Part shown: positions 30,480 to 43,739 of the stretch, one piece after another
How positions within the stretch are numbered: the stretch's first letter is position 1
Layout of the letters: each line of letters begins with the position of its first letter
Notes under the pieces: generated by a model
What the model was told of the DNA's origin: nothing
Database searches by the model: none
What the model saw: only the letters and a program-made list of their open reading frames with translations
Origin: Amoebidium appalachense
Taxonomy: Eukaryota; Ichthyosporea
DNA length: 64,000 nt
Assembly (NCBI GenBank): GCA_963693365.1
Contig: CAVNZM010000002.1
Location: 11,222,001 to 11,286,000 of the forward strand
Direction of reading: 5' to 3'
Position numbers and translations under genes: made by a program

Positions 30480-32061
30480 ATGCCACCGAGAAGTCCGTCA
30501 TCTCTTACAAGCGTGCTGCTGTTTTTCCAATGGCATTTCTGCGACACAGCACAACGGCGCACTCCCAAGCAAGAACAACAAGAAAAGCAGCTCGCATCCA
30601 CAAACATACCATTCAAGAGATGGATGCTTATTCCAGCTGCAGCCCTGATACAGATGTCGACGGGGGCTTCATATTCCTGGACAGTGTACACCGTTCCAGT
30701 AGAGAGATACATCGGTGTGAGTGAGGGCACAGGTGCAACCGTTCTGTTCTGTCTTATGTGTGGGGCTGGGGTAGCATCTGCCCTGTGTGGCCCACTTGTG
30801 AGTCGGTTGGGGCCTGCAAAGTGCTTGCTTATTAGTAGTTTGATCTCTTTGTTTGGGCAGTTAATGGCAGCTGTGGCTGTTTATGTGAAGAGTATGGTGC
30901 TGCTGAATGTGTCCTATGGAGTGATAAATGGGTTCGGGCTTGGGATAGCATACCTCGTCCCGATAGCCCCACTTTTTCGCTGGTACCCTGACCGAAAGGG
31001 GCTCGTATCATTCATAGGGGTGGGTGGGTCAACTTTAGGACTTGCTTTCACCTTGGTGCAAGATAGCCTAATTTCTGTGGTTGGTGTCCCGCTTACACTG
31101 GTGATTTTGGCTCTCTTCACCTTCACAATGACTTCCTTTGGGACTTGGATCATGCGGAATCCACCTAGCAACTACGAAAACAAAAGCCCCACTTCTCTGC
31201 AAAGTACGGACCAAGCCAACCGTGACAACCGGAGTGCGGAAGAGAAAACTGACGAGAAAGACCTCAACGGCAAGAAAGCAAAAACAGAAGAAGAAAAATC
31301 TCGATCCCGGCATGTTGGATATCCAGGAGACAAGAACTGATACTTCGGATCCAAAGGTGGTGGTAGTCGAAAACGGCATCGATGAGAAAAAGCAGCAAAC
31401 CTCGGGTGTTGTACAGAACACACACACAAAACCCGAGACAACTGTTTTCCAGTGCGTAAAAACACGGAACTATGCACTTGCCTACTTCATGACCATTGTG
31501 ATAAACGTTCCCGTGAATATGATTATCTCGGCAAAATTATCGGATATCTGTCAGCAACAGTTCGGAAAATCGCGCACACTGGGTGCCACCCTCTTCACGT
31601 GTCTGGGCGTCTCGAGTGTGTTGGGAAGAATTTCATTGGGCGCCTTGTCTGACCACGTGGGGAGAAAACCAGTGCTTATGCTGTCGATATTTGCGCAGGG
31701 AGCGCTTTTGGCCCTGTGCCCTTTCCTTTTTAGGCAGGGGGTTTTTTCGGTTTTTGTAGTGGTTGTGGTGTTGTTTGGGTTCTTCAATCTGGGCTCTTCT
31801 TTGATAGCAGCTTTTCTCGCTGACTTGTATGGGACGGATAATGTTTCTGCGCTTTTCGGTATTATCAATACTGCTTCCCCGCTTCTAAATGGATTGGTGG
31901 GCGGAGCCATATTCTCGGTGATTTTCCGGAAACAAGTAGATATTCATGGGGCAGATTCGCCCAAGGTGTATGATGTAAATATGTATATCACATCCGGATT
32001 TTGTGCCGTGTGTTTGGTTACGACCTGCTTTATCAAGACAAAAACTCCAAAAAAAACTTAA
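30480..32061 (+). CDS. OFA-type major facilitator transporter, intronless, one frame break
   Basis: Predicted 12-helix membrane carrier of the oxalate/formate antiporter type, probably for a small monocarboxylate. The N-terminal half reads from ATG 30480. It carries PFKRWMLIPAAALIQ and SYSWTVYTVPVE (helix 1 region), GPLVSRLGPAK (motif A position) and the OFA-like FRWYPDRKGLVSF. The C-terminal half lies in the next frame (+1) and contains NYALAYFMTIVINVPV, GRISLGALSDHVGRKPVLM (second motif A) and a final helix ending before the stop at 32061. The frames switch in the charged central loop between helices 6 and 7, at about 31200-31340 and most likely near the A-rich 31290-31310. Each half contains about six hydrophobic segments, so together they make one standard carrier. 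A one-base indel explains the break; a tiny intron is possible but no good border is seen. Unlike the other three large genes it has no introns, which suggests a retrocopy or acquired gene. Confidence 0.85.
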
Positions 32062-32503
32062 ACCCACATAGGCCCATACTTTCTGGAACGATATGAATGT
32101 ACTCGGAGTGCGTGTCGCAAGGTTGGTGAAGTTATCCAATCTTACTGATCATCATCAAAGTTTTCTCATGGAATCAAATGGTTCGGTGTTACGGTATATG
32201 TATCCCTAGCGGATTCAGATGTTACCACGTGCATAGCATTCTGTGTGCAAACACTGTCCATCATGAATGTGCACGTCACTGATGTCATGCTTAATCTAGC
32301 TTCCACAGTCCCCACACACTCTCTCTGGTCAACTATTAGAGGAGGCAGAGGTGCGCCCTGGAAGCCACGTGCCTTGACGAGGAGTGGGAACAATAACCTA
32401 GTGCCACCGTCAACTTGTGTGCGCGAGTCCTGCAGGTTTTTGTGTACGTCTGGGCGCGGTGGGTTTGATCCTGTGGGTCCTTTGTCTGGGCTGTGGGAGG
32501 TGC

Positions 32504-32540
32504 TTTTTTTTTTTTTTTTTTTTTTTTTTGTGGTGGTGGT

Positions 32541-32597
<57 letters not shown>
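32504..32597 (+). repeat. Poly(T)-poly(G) tract
   Basis: About 26 T, then GTGGTGGTGG, then about 57 G. Tn precedes Gn, as at 13205, 23800, 25211, 42705, 43451 and 55321. Confidence 0.9.
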
Positions 32598-32599
<2 letters not shown>

Positions 32600-32654
32600 A
32601 CGAAACACACGCGCACACACCGTGACACACCGTGCACCGTGACACGGACACATA

Positions 32655-32881
32655 CACATGCATTATGATATACACATACACACATGGTCTACGCTGTTTA
32701 CTCGAGGCAAAGAGAGACCAGTCTCAGGTATGGGGGGGTTTTGCTCGGAATATCCCCTCAGCAGTATATCATGATCACGTACATAGATGTCGGGTGATGA
32801 CTATATATCAGGGTTTACTTTCTCTACGAGACACCATAAAGACTAAGAGAAATCAATTAGTTGGGGTTCCCCGTTTTTTTT

Positions 32882-32915
<34 letters not shown>

Positions 32916-32944
32916 GGCTCCCCTGGGACACTCGGATCAGCTGG

Positions 32945-32945
<1 letters not shown>
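32655..32945 (+). repeat. Dispersed 290-base repeat, plus-oriented arm
   Basis: It matches the reverse complement of 45231-45512. Shared words in order are CATGCAT..ATGATAT, CTCAGGTATGG, ATATCCCCTCAGC, GATGTCGGGT..TGA and CTCCCCTGGGACACTCGG..TCAGCTGG. About four bases in five agree by eye, with small indels. The T run at 32886-32914 is matched by an interrupted A run in the other arm. Both arms have a G run (same relative strand) on their outer side. No ORF is shared, so it may be a non-autonomous mobile element. Confidence 0.8.

Positions 32946-33030
<85 letters not shown>
32946..33030 (+). repeat. (TG)n microsatellite
   Basis: About 40 TG units directly abutting the end of the dispersed repeat arm. 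Confidence 0.95.
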
Positions 33031-33037
<7 letters not shown>

Positions 33038-33677
33038 TGCGCGCGCGCGTGCGCTTAGAATTTTGTAGTGATGTGTTTCTCAAGCCAATCAATACATCTA
33101 ATAAACAGGTCGTAGTTACGCGTGTTTAGTATAGAATCAAGGATGTTGTAATTTACAGGTAGGCTATCTTTCTGGGTGTCTGTTGTGAATGTGATGTGTG
33201 TGTGTTGCGGTATTATATGGTCTATCAAACTACATTTGGCGATACATGACCGTTCAAACTGGTGTGTGTGTGTGTTGTTTGGGCATGCAAACGATGCCAG
33301 CTTATACTTATTAGATCTCCACTGTATAGCACGTGTACGTACAGTAAAAGCGTGGTAATTGATCAATAATACCATCAGCTAGAGAAAGGCCAGTTCTACA
33401 GGAACATAGACCACACACACAAGCACGCCCAGTGATAAAAGTTACGAGCACAAAATCCACACGACATTGTACACACATATGCACACGTTTTTGCACAGAA
33501 AGGTGCATATTAAGAGGGGTACAGGGGTTGGGATTGAGGGTAGGTGAAGATCCACCACCACCGCCACCGCCGCGGGGGGCCCCCTGCCCCCAGGCTGGGC
33601 ACACATAATATATGTAGGGTGGCGCAGGTGCCGTATAAATGACCGGATGGAGGTGTTTTTTTTTTTTGTGTGTGTGT

Positions 33678-33721
<44 letters not shown>

Positions 33722-34126
33722 GAATTCCGACGAAACCGTTACATGTTTGTGGCTGACCAATCAAAATAAACCAGAATATAGCCGAGTTTGGCAAGTAAAT
33801 GCTCGAAAAACACTTATATGGCAAGTGAGAGCTGCGTGACGTCACCCGATGTCGTAAACAAAGACGTATGATGGAAAACCGCAGCAACTGCGAACAGCCA
33901 CAAGTTACAACACCACCTTGAATGCGAAGCACGGAACCTCTGAGTATTTTACTGCAACTGCACTGTATTAGCCAATACCAGAGCATCTAAGTAGTTCTGA
34001 TATATGCATAGCTAGGTGGCATAGCAAAAATGGGGTTGGGTAGTTTGCTTTTGCTCGTGTGGGCAGCGCAGAGCTTTTGACGAAAAGTGCGCTAATGTTA
34101 GGGCAGCTCTTTCCGACAACACAAGC

Positions 34127-37100
34127 ATGGAGAAATTCCAGGAGGCCGTTGAACAACTTGACTTGGCGATGGAGGAGGACGGGTCGTTGAATCTCACAAA
34201 GGCCCGGGAGCTGGTTTGCGTGTCCCAATCAGCCAGAGACGTTAGCTTCACTGTCCAAGTGAATGTTGCCGTGAAGTCAGCAAACATCAAGGCTGAGGCC
34301 AAGTTGATCAAGAAAAGCCTGTTCCTCATCTTTCCTGCAACCAGCGGCACAGAGGTCAAGGCCCAGGCCATGCAAGCGTGTATGTTTCACGTTTTCACCG
34401 GCTTACACTGCCCATTTTAAAGGCTATCCTTTAGTTCCTTGCTTCCACAGTGCATCTTCGTTTTGAAACGGCCCTGCTGTTGTTCATAGTTTTTTTAACG
34501 CGCCCCGAGCTTCCTCTGGCACCCATGCTTCAAGATCTGCGTACCTTTTTTTTTTCGCCCTACAGTATGCCTTTAATTGTATTGACCTTTGTTTGCGTAA
34601 ACAAACACAAGATTTGTTAGCTAACTTGATGTTATGTGCAGTGATAGAGCTTCTTCTTGGACTTAAAAAGCCAGACAACTTCATCGACTACGTGGCAGAC
34701 AGGCAACTCGCCATCAGACACATGTCAAAGTTGATTCCCGGCAATGGTATGTAGCCCTGCCGTGCCTTTTTTTGGGCATCTTCAAGAACATTCTGTTTTG
34801 TAAGGCTTTTTTCAGGGTAAGGCTTTTTTCAGGGATTATGGTTTTTTTCCATTGCTGTGATGCCTAAGCAATTATGGATTATAATGGTTGCTTGTCGTTT
34901 TTCCTGCTTGTCGTTGTGTCACTTACTATGGCAACCTGCATGGGCGCTCTTTGCTGCGAGACTGCGGAAGATAACTTTCCTGTCTGCATTATGGCGGACG
35001 GGGTCGCTTTGGTCCCTCACAAGTCCCTCATCTTTGCCCTTGAGAAGGAGGGCTTCTGCTGCGGTCAGGGGGGTGCCCGGGACAAGGTTCGTCAGCCGGG
35101 GGATAACACAGCTAGGCCGCGGTTGTATGAAGACGATTTCATCCGACGGGCGGTGGGGGCGGAGGAGCACAAGGAGTTCCCTATGACCCGTCGCATTGGC
35201 TTCCAAGATGGCAAGCTGACGCAGGTGTACGAGGGACGCTATCTGGAGTGGGATGACGCTTGCAAACCGATCGAGTTCTATGTCCGACGTGGGGGCGCCA
35301 TGCCGGTGCGTTTTTCTTGCCTGCTCCATGTGCCTTTGCTCACTGTACACTGCGTGTTGTTTGATCCTCCTCACTCAAGTTTGTTAAATAGCAGGCTAAG
35401 AAGAGTGATACTATTTAAACTGCCTAGAAGATTGGTGATCCCTACTGTAGGGTCAAGGGGAAGAAGCGCCTTTATGTTGTGTGTGGCGGAGGTACTATGC
35501 TGGACCAACCACTATGTACTTTTTTTGTAGACGGGAAAACAAGGAGCTGGATTTTTTTTTTTTAACGTGTCTACATATATTTGACCATCCAATACCACAG
35601 ATGCCCCGCGGGCTGGCTTCGGTTGAGACGGTGGTCTGGTCTTTGCTATCAGTTCTTCTGAGCGACCAGGGGCTTACGCAGGTGTGTTATCTGGTAACTC
35701 TGGTACTCTAAAATATGCTTATATGTAAGAATATATTGTGTTTTCACGGAACCTCAATGTCGAGTACATGCCCTTAGTTTGGTTCGTTCATGCACTTATG
35801 AGTTACATTTTTGTAAGAAGCCTAGCCCCATTTCTTGTGATACACTTTTGTCATGCCCGTAAATGATTTTGTGGTGGGCTCATGTCTTTTGCGTATGTAC
35901 CCATCCGCACTTTGTACTTGTATGCCGTTCCTCACAATGTATTGCACATAGGTGGTGGACAAGTTCAGCAAGGATCTGGATCAAGCATCTAAGTGCTTGT
36001 CTATCGGTGAGCTTGAGGACTACGCACGGCATTCTTCCACGTGGCTTCAGCATGGCCTCTGCGGGCTGCTCTCTGAGCAAGCCACCAATGTACGTGATTG
36101 GAGTTTTGTGCTGTCCCCATGGATTTACTGCTTTAAGCCTTTCTTAGTTTACGTTTTTCTTTCCATACCAAGTTTTTGCAGCCTTGCCACCTACCCTTTC
36201 TTACCTTCAGCATGGTTGTGTCAAAGCCCCCCCCTCCCCCCCCCCGTTTGGCCCTTTTCTTGCCGGCTTGATGTCTCCACCTGAGACCTTGGGAGGGTTC
36301 GTACTGAGTGTATTTCTTTTCTCCTGTGCAGCTCGTAAAGCTGTTCAAGGGTACATCGAAGCCACCCAGCAACCTCGAGAGCGACTCGACCAAGTTCGCT
36401 CACTCCACGCATGAAACGGACCCTCTAAAGGTACTGTAGGGCCTCAATCCTCCTCCCCCCCCCTTCCCCCGGCTGCCCCCTCCCCCCCCTTTCCTCCTCT
36501 CCCGCGAACGTGCCAGCCCCATATTATATACACCAATGTTCAGTACCTACGTGGCATGCATGGATGCATGCTGTGTGCTTACTGTGCCCAATCTCTCTCT
36601 CCAGACCCATTGGGACGATGCGGTGGGTGCCTCAGCCAACACCAACGTGGACATGACCAAGGGAACCCATGACATGAACCAGAAGGAGCATATGTGGGTA
36701 TATGAACTTGCTTGCATTCTTGGTTGATTTCTAGAAACCAACCGTGTTCACTTCACTGCTCAACTGCCCACCACCACGACACTACCTCTCCTGCCCATTT
36801 TTCTCAGTTGCAATCATAGCATAATTTGTAAACCCCCCCCCCCTCTCCAACCCCTTCCCGTTATCCGCCTCCCACACTATTCCTTCCCCCCAAACACACC
36901 CCTACTCAGGGTTTTCTTTCATGTGTGTCCCCCACTACTGTGGAGCTAAGTTTCCATTAACTTAGGACCATGTAGAACACCCTCAATGATACATGATGGT
37001 CATGCCCTGGCCCCAATCAAGTACACTCTTCAAACACAACACCAAAACCAGAACTAGCTAAATTCTAAATGCCACCTATCAATCCCCTTGAAACCTGGAT

Positions 37101-39210
37101 TCTCTCTTTCCATGTAATCGAAAGTGCTGTGCTTTAGACGTTGGTGCCACATACAAGTGTTTTACCCCTTTCTTTTCTGCATAGGCTGGCCATAAGACCG
37201 GGACCACCCACATGGCAGGCACCCAAGAAGCTGTGAGCATGGATCTCGACAGTCCTGTTAAGTCCGGTGGCAACCCCACCGCCGAAAAAACCCAATTAAG
37301 GTCGTCCCCCCCCCCCCCCCCCCCCCTCCATCCCCCCTCCCCCCTCTCCCCTTGTTAGCCTATCAGCTTATGGAAGCCCCCTTCCACTAGCCATTCTTTT
37401 GCAGCTCTCGATGCAAATGTGTCATCGCTTCCGATTTTCAACTTTCGTCAGTTTCTGCACTTTTGTTTGCATGATGCATTGGGTCTCTCCTTGTTCTCAT
37501 GGATTTTCTCGTTATGCTGACCCCGTCACTATCACCCCATCTCCATTTGCCCTTTCTCGTATACCTGATGCTCACATGTCAAACATCCCCAGGCTGACAA
37601 TCAAGCCGCATTGGCCGAATCCACCCCTTATGCGATGAGTCCGCTAGGTGTCAAATACCGCACCAACCAGCCTGATACCGAACACACACATGCAGTACAT
37701 GAAGAAGTGAGCCCCCCCACCCACCCCCCCCCCACCCTCCGTCTCCACCCTAATCTAATACTTGATGCTCCCTCTGAAGTTGGTTGTTTGCCACCTTCTT
37801 CTTGCTTGTAGAACCCCCCCCCCCCCCCCCCCCCCCTCTCCCCATACCCCTCTCTCCCTCACTTCCCCCGTCCCTCCTCGATTCAGCTTTTTCTTGCATA
37901 CATCCCCCCCTACCCTCCTCCCCCTCCCCTCCCCCCCGGTATGTGGTGTGCCTTTGTTCACACTACTTCCCATACCTCCACACAATCCACTAAAGTTCCG
38001 CATGATCCCCCCCCCCCCCCCTCCCCCCCCTCCCCCGGGGTGGCGAACATATCTGCAACTACTCGATGTCTTTTCTGTGCTTGACGTACAGATATACTAA
38101 CGCTTTGTCAGTGCTGCCTCCCAGCATTCTCTTTTTGAAATACTCGAATACATGCAATATACTGCACTGTTCTTCATGGTAAATCAACCTTAAAAACAGA
38201 GCCGAAACTGTTTCTCCTCCCTTCGACCTCCACCACTGCCAGGACACACACACACACGCACCCACGCACCCGCCCGCCACCCACCCACCCACGCGCGCAC
38301 GCAGGAACGCACACGTGCCAGCGCGCACACACACACACACACAAGCACACACACACACACAGCACACACAGTAATACACACACACTGACCTTTACTTGAA
38401 AGAACTTATTCAGCGTAACCGAAACAGAGAACCCAACCTTCGGCGTGTATGCTCTATCACTTAGGCCACAGAAGCACTTTGCTGACACCTGCTCCTACAG
38501 CCCATCGTTCACCTCAACCTACATGCGGCCACACCCGCAAACAAACACAACACCGCCGAGGATGATGAGGAGAATGTCACCGAGGCATGAATCCATCATA
38601 TGGTGCATGTGCCACTAAACTTAATCTGTGTGCGCGTGTTCTCTTTTATAGTGCGTTCTTCCTGGTGGATCACGAGCTGCCTACCCCTTGCCCTCTCTCT
38701 TTTGGTTTTCGGATTTGTATTTTATACCCGTCTGGGAGGAAAATGGGCCGAAATTTGGGTGCGTAACATTCTGTATTTGAGTCTGTGTGTGTGTGTGTGT
38801 GCGTGCGTGTGCGTGTGTGCGTGTGCATGTGTGCGTGTGTGTGTGCGTCGTACGTGCGTGTGTGTGTGTGCGCACGTGTGTGTGTATGTGTGTGTGTGTG
38901 TGCGTGCAAACATGCGTGTGTGTGTGCGTGCTTGCATACTTCCATGCATGCATGTGTGTGTGCGTGTGTGCGTGTGTGTGCGTGTGCGTGTGTGCGTGTG
39001 CGTGCGTGTGTGTGTGTGTGTGCGCACGTGTGTGCGTGTGGTTGCGCGTGGGTGCGTGCGTTCGTGGATATGCTGGTCGTGGTGGTGTTGTTTTGTTGAG
39101 AAGGTGCAATTGTACAGCAATGGGGGGTTGGTATTTGCGTTTTTGGGGATGGTGGTAGTGTGGTTTGTGGGGAGGGATGGGCGGGTGGGCGGGTGGGCAT
39201 CGGGAGTGGA

Positions 39211-39242
<32 letters not shown>

Positions 39243-40215
39243 TCTGGTGTGCAACAGATACAAGTCTGTATGGGCTGACACGGTTAAATTCAACACAGCT
39301 GTGTGACCTCGTGTTGCACCTTGCATGGTCCCTGCACGTGTAGTCTTTCTGACGTTATTGCCTTCGTCTGCAGGAGGAAGGCAGCAGCACGGAGGAAGGA
39401 TGCGATGAAAGTGCTGACGAGATAGATGAGGTGTGTATTCGATGATGGATTCTCTTTTATGTGTGCTTTGCGATCCGGGTTTGTGTTGTCCGTCATAAAT
39501 GTGTGCTTTGCGCTATGCAACACATCCCCCCCCCCCCCCCCCCCCCCCCTCCCGGCCCCTGCCCCTGCCCCTGCCCATCGGGCACCAACACTATGTAAAA
39601 TATTTCCAAACCCCCCCCCCCCCCCCTGCCCCTTTTGCAAAAACACTATATAACACATTTCCAACCCAACCCCCCTACTTGCCACCCAACCCTCTCTGCA
39701 CACCAACACTATATACCACATTTCCAACACACCCCCCCCCCCCCCCCCCCCGTCCATCAATACACCCCTTCCTTTTGTTCCCATTACCCCCTCCTTTCTT
39801 CACTTTCCCTAACCTCCGTTTTATCCTACCTCGCTACAACCCCCCTCCCCCTCCACCCCTTCCCCCTCTTCTCTTCCCCCTTCCCCTCCCCATTCGCTCC
39901 CTACCTCCCTCTCTCTCCCTCTCTCTCTCGGTGGTCGGTTAATAAGATGATGACGATGGGTCCAGCAACCCCACCCCTACCCATTACCTTACAAATGTCT
40001 TTTCTTCTCCCTAATACCCCTCTTTTCCACCGCTTTGCGCTGTTCCCTCCTACTACTTCCCCCTCCCCCCCCCCCCCCCCCCCCTCCGGGGGGCCTCGGC
40101 CAATACCACCCATTGATCCTCTTCCACACACACTTACATCCACAGTTACCGGTTCACACGCCTACACGCACAAATGCACAAAACTCCTCGGCGGAAATGA
40201 ATAGACGGGACAGCC

Positions 40216-40256
<41 letters not shown>

Positions 40257-40808
40257 CCCCTCCCCCCAACCCCACCCCCACCCCACCCCCACCCCACCCA
40301 CCCGGTCCAACCACCAAACACACCTTCCTTCTGGTATACACTCCCCACCTCCATTCCTTGACACAAGCTGTGGCGAGGGGCCTTGTGTGTTGTGTGGTGT
40401 GTTTGAATGGGTGGGTGGTTGGGTGGGTGGTCCGTGGGTGTGGGTGGGTGAGTGGGTGTGTGTGAGTGTTCAATGTTTAGGGTCTTGGGTTTGGGGGAAG
40501 GGGAAGGGGGGAGGGGGGTGGGGTGGGGGGGGGGGGGGGGGGGGGGGGGGGTGGGGAGATTTGGTGCATTGAACATATAAACGCAGGGATTAAGTCTCTA
40601 ACCAACACTTTTGTCATCCTGGTGCAGCTTCTGGAAGAGGTGCCCGGCTTGCTTGACGCCATCTCAGCACTCGAGGAGATTCACAAAGAATATGTATGGT
40701 GCTCCTCCCCCTCCCCCCCTCCCCCCCCCCCCCCCCCCCAACCCCACCCCCACCTCCCCCTCCCCCCGGTCCCCCCCCCCCCCCCCCCCTCTTTCCCCCT
40801 CTCTCTCT

Positions 40809-40862
<54 letters not shown>

Positions 40863-40873
40863 GCATGCGCGCG

Positions 40874-40922
<49 letters not shown>

Positions 40923-41535
40923 GTGTGTTTTTGTGTGTGACACTGTGTATGGGTGTGTGTGAAGAGGGGAGAAGGGGGCAGGGGGGGGGGGGGGGGGGGG
41001 GGGGAGGGCTCTGGGCAGTTCAAATTGAAGGTGGAGATGCAGCTAGGTCGAACACACCTTACACACTTACACACACACACACACGCAATCTCTGATAAAA
41101 ATAATAGAGCCCGGTTGAGGAATTATCCGATACATGCCAACTATTTTCTAAAGCTTCCCCTTTTGGCAGGCTGCCATGGCCTGGAATACCAAACCCCTCC
41201 AGTATGCCGATCACTCGGAGCTGGAGCATACGTGCGACATCTACACCACCGAGATCAATAATGTTGCATTCCGCCACCTGGACAACACCAAGATTATTCC
41301 ACGGTGGGTGCTGCAGGGAACACTCAAGAACCTGCTGGAGATGGCCAGGGTGTGCCATGACGCATACCACGAGGTGTCAGTCGCCCTGAACGGATTGCTA
41401 AATCCAAACGACAAACCAGGTAAACATATCCTGTCTTTCCTTCACCTGCTCCACCCCGACGGGGCCACTGGCCCACCCTCCTTGTACCCAAAATTCCCAC
41501 CTACACTGCCTTTGTCCACATCTTCGTTTCATCCT

Positions 41536-41567
<32 letters not shown>

Positions 41568-42735
41568 ACCCCCCCCACCACCACCACCACCACCCCGCGC
41601 CGTGGCCTTTGATTTTTTCCTTCCTCGTCTGCTTATACAATGATGGGATAATGTGCATTTCTTCGGGGCGCACACAACGGACATACTGGTGTATACATGC
41701 CTTTCTCTATCTTTAGTGGTTCATCCTGGATATTTTGTACATTCCTTGATGGACACATAAGTCATAAAACATGGGGCATATTTGAGCTAGAACCAATAGA
41801 ACACCCAATCCCTTATAAGCAAAAGGGTGTGTGTGTGTGTGTGTGTGTGCACGGGCGTGGGTGTGTGCATGCATGCGTGCATGGGTGTTTGTGTGCGTGT
41901 TATTCTAAATCATGTTTTTATTTATAATCTATCTTACGTGTGGCCTAGAAAGGAGGGTGGGTAGAAAGCCATGTGACTAACCTGCGGTACCTCTAACTAG
42001 CGTGCTCCGCCTCTGCTACTGGAGAATGCTGTTTGGCCTCCGGGAGCTGAGAGCCAAATGCATTGCCTATGTGAGAACCCCCTTCTCCCCTCCCCCCTCC
42101 CCCCCTTCCCCCCCCCCCCCCCCCTCTCTTCCCTCCTCTTGCTCCCCCCTCCCCTTCCCCTTCCACTTGCTGCCCGAGACTGTGCTTTTGTGCTTGGAAG
42201 TTTCTGTTTGAGTTCGTTTTTGCAGATAGTTGTATAGTCTCATCGCCTTGCTTTTGGATGGGAAATATTTCTTTGTCTTCCCCCACACATACAAATAAGG
42301 GTACTCATCAGAATAGGTGGCTCGGCAAGAATCTCAACTGTAGTCCAACCAACCTGACCAATATCACCCCTTAACCCACCCTTAAACCAACCACCGCTTG
42401 TCCCATTTTAGCGTCTGGGCGGTGACCACCCGAGAGCCACATTTCTCAAATGCGTCTCACCAATCATGAGAATCAATCAAATTGTGTCACAGGCCATGTC
42501 GACCTACGACAGAGCCAACTTCAGCCCGTACGGCGTCATGGAAATTGTGCACAGAATGACGTCACCAATGTGGCTCGTGGCCCAGCGGCTAAAATAGAAG
42601 TAGCGGTGGTTGCTTTAAGTAGTGCAATCCTGTGCAAGAGGCACACCCACATGCACTGAGGCCGATCACACAGGTACCAAAAAAATTGTCCACAAAAAGG
42701 GAGTTTTTTTTTTTTTTTTTTTTTTTTTGGGGGCG

Positions 42736-42768
<33 letters not shown>

Positions 42769-43172
42769 GGAGGAGGAGGAGGTTCCTCCCATGAGTTGCT
42801 TTACTCATCATACATTCTTTTCCCGCCTGCAGATCAGGGATGCAGAGGCCAAGAAAGAGGTCACCATCATAGTCATGGTCTAGGCCAACAAGCACACCCA
42901 CCAGCTCTCACCAGCAAACAGCAGATTTCCAGACGGGCACACAAAGGAGAAGTCGGAGGAGGCGCTCAATGAAGAGTGTGACTACATGAACAACGTCTCA
43001 CTCATGGCTCTCGAGGTAGGTCTGTGTGATCAGTAGATTCAGTGTGTTAAACAGCTTATACTGGACTTGGCTTTGTGCTTACTGAAATGAAACCGAACAC
43101 GAGCAAAAGCTTTTGGTGGACAAAAGGCTATGTGCATGTGTGGGCGTATGTGAACAACTAAGTTGTGGGGGC

Positions 43173-43225
<53 letters not shown>

Positions 43226-43566
43226 GGCGCGCGCGTGTATGTATGGGTTTGGGGGATGGGTGTGTGTGTGCGTGTGTGTGTGTTGGGGGGAAGAAGGGGG
43301 GGGGGGGGGGGGGGGTAACTAAGAGCACAATTCTGTCTATAGATCCTCTCTCTCTGCGGCTAGGTAGAAGACCATGCAACCAATCTTTACCTCGGCCGCT
43401 GTGTGAGGAACCTTTGAGCTGTAGAGCATTACCGAAAGCCTGAGGGAGCGCTTTTTTTTTTTTTTTTTTTTTTTTTTTTGGTGGTGGTGGTGGTGTGTGT
43501 GTGTGTGTGTGGGGGGGGGGGGGGATAAGCAGGCAGCTGATGTTTTTAAGTGCGCGCGCACGGGTG

Positions 43567-43627
<61 letters not shown>

Positions 43628-43681
43628 TCGTGTGTGTGTGTGTGTGTCGCAGTGTGTGTCGCAGTGTGTATGGCTGTGTGT

Positions 43682-43739
<58 letters not shown>

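Larger units (their letters stand above)
32062..34126. other. Intergenic region containing one arm of an inverted repeat
   Basis: It holds T/G tracts (32504-32597), the repeat arm 32655-32945, a long TG tract (32946-33030) and a G run (33679-33719). No exon was found. Confidence 0.5.

Noticed and set aside
38652-38760. Possible hydrophobic exon (acceptor CTTTTATAG, donor GTGCGT) in the unknown gene
   Set aside because: Its best frame does not meet the phases of the neighbouring exons, and the hydrophobic reading may come from T-rich intron sequence.
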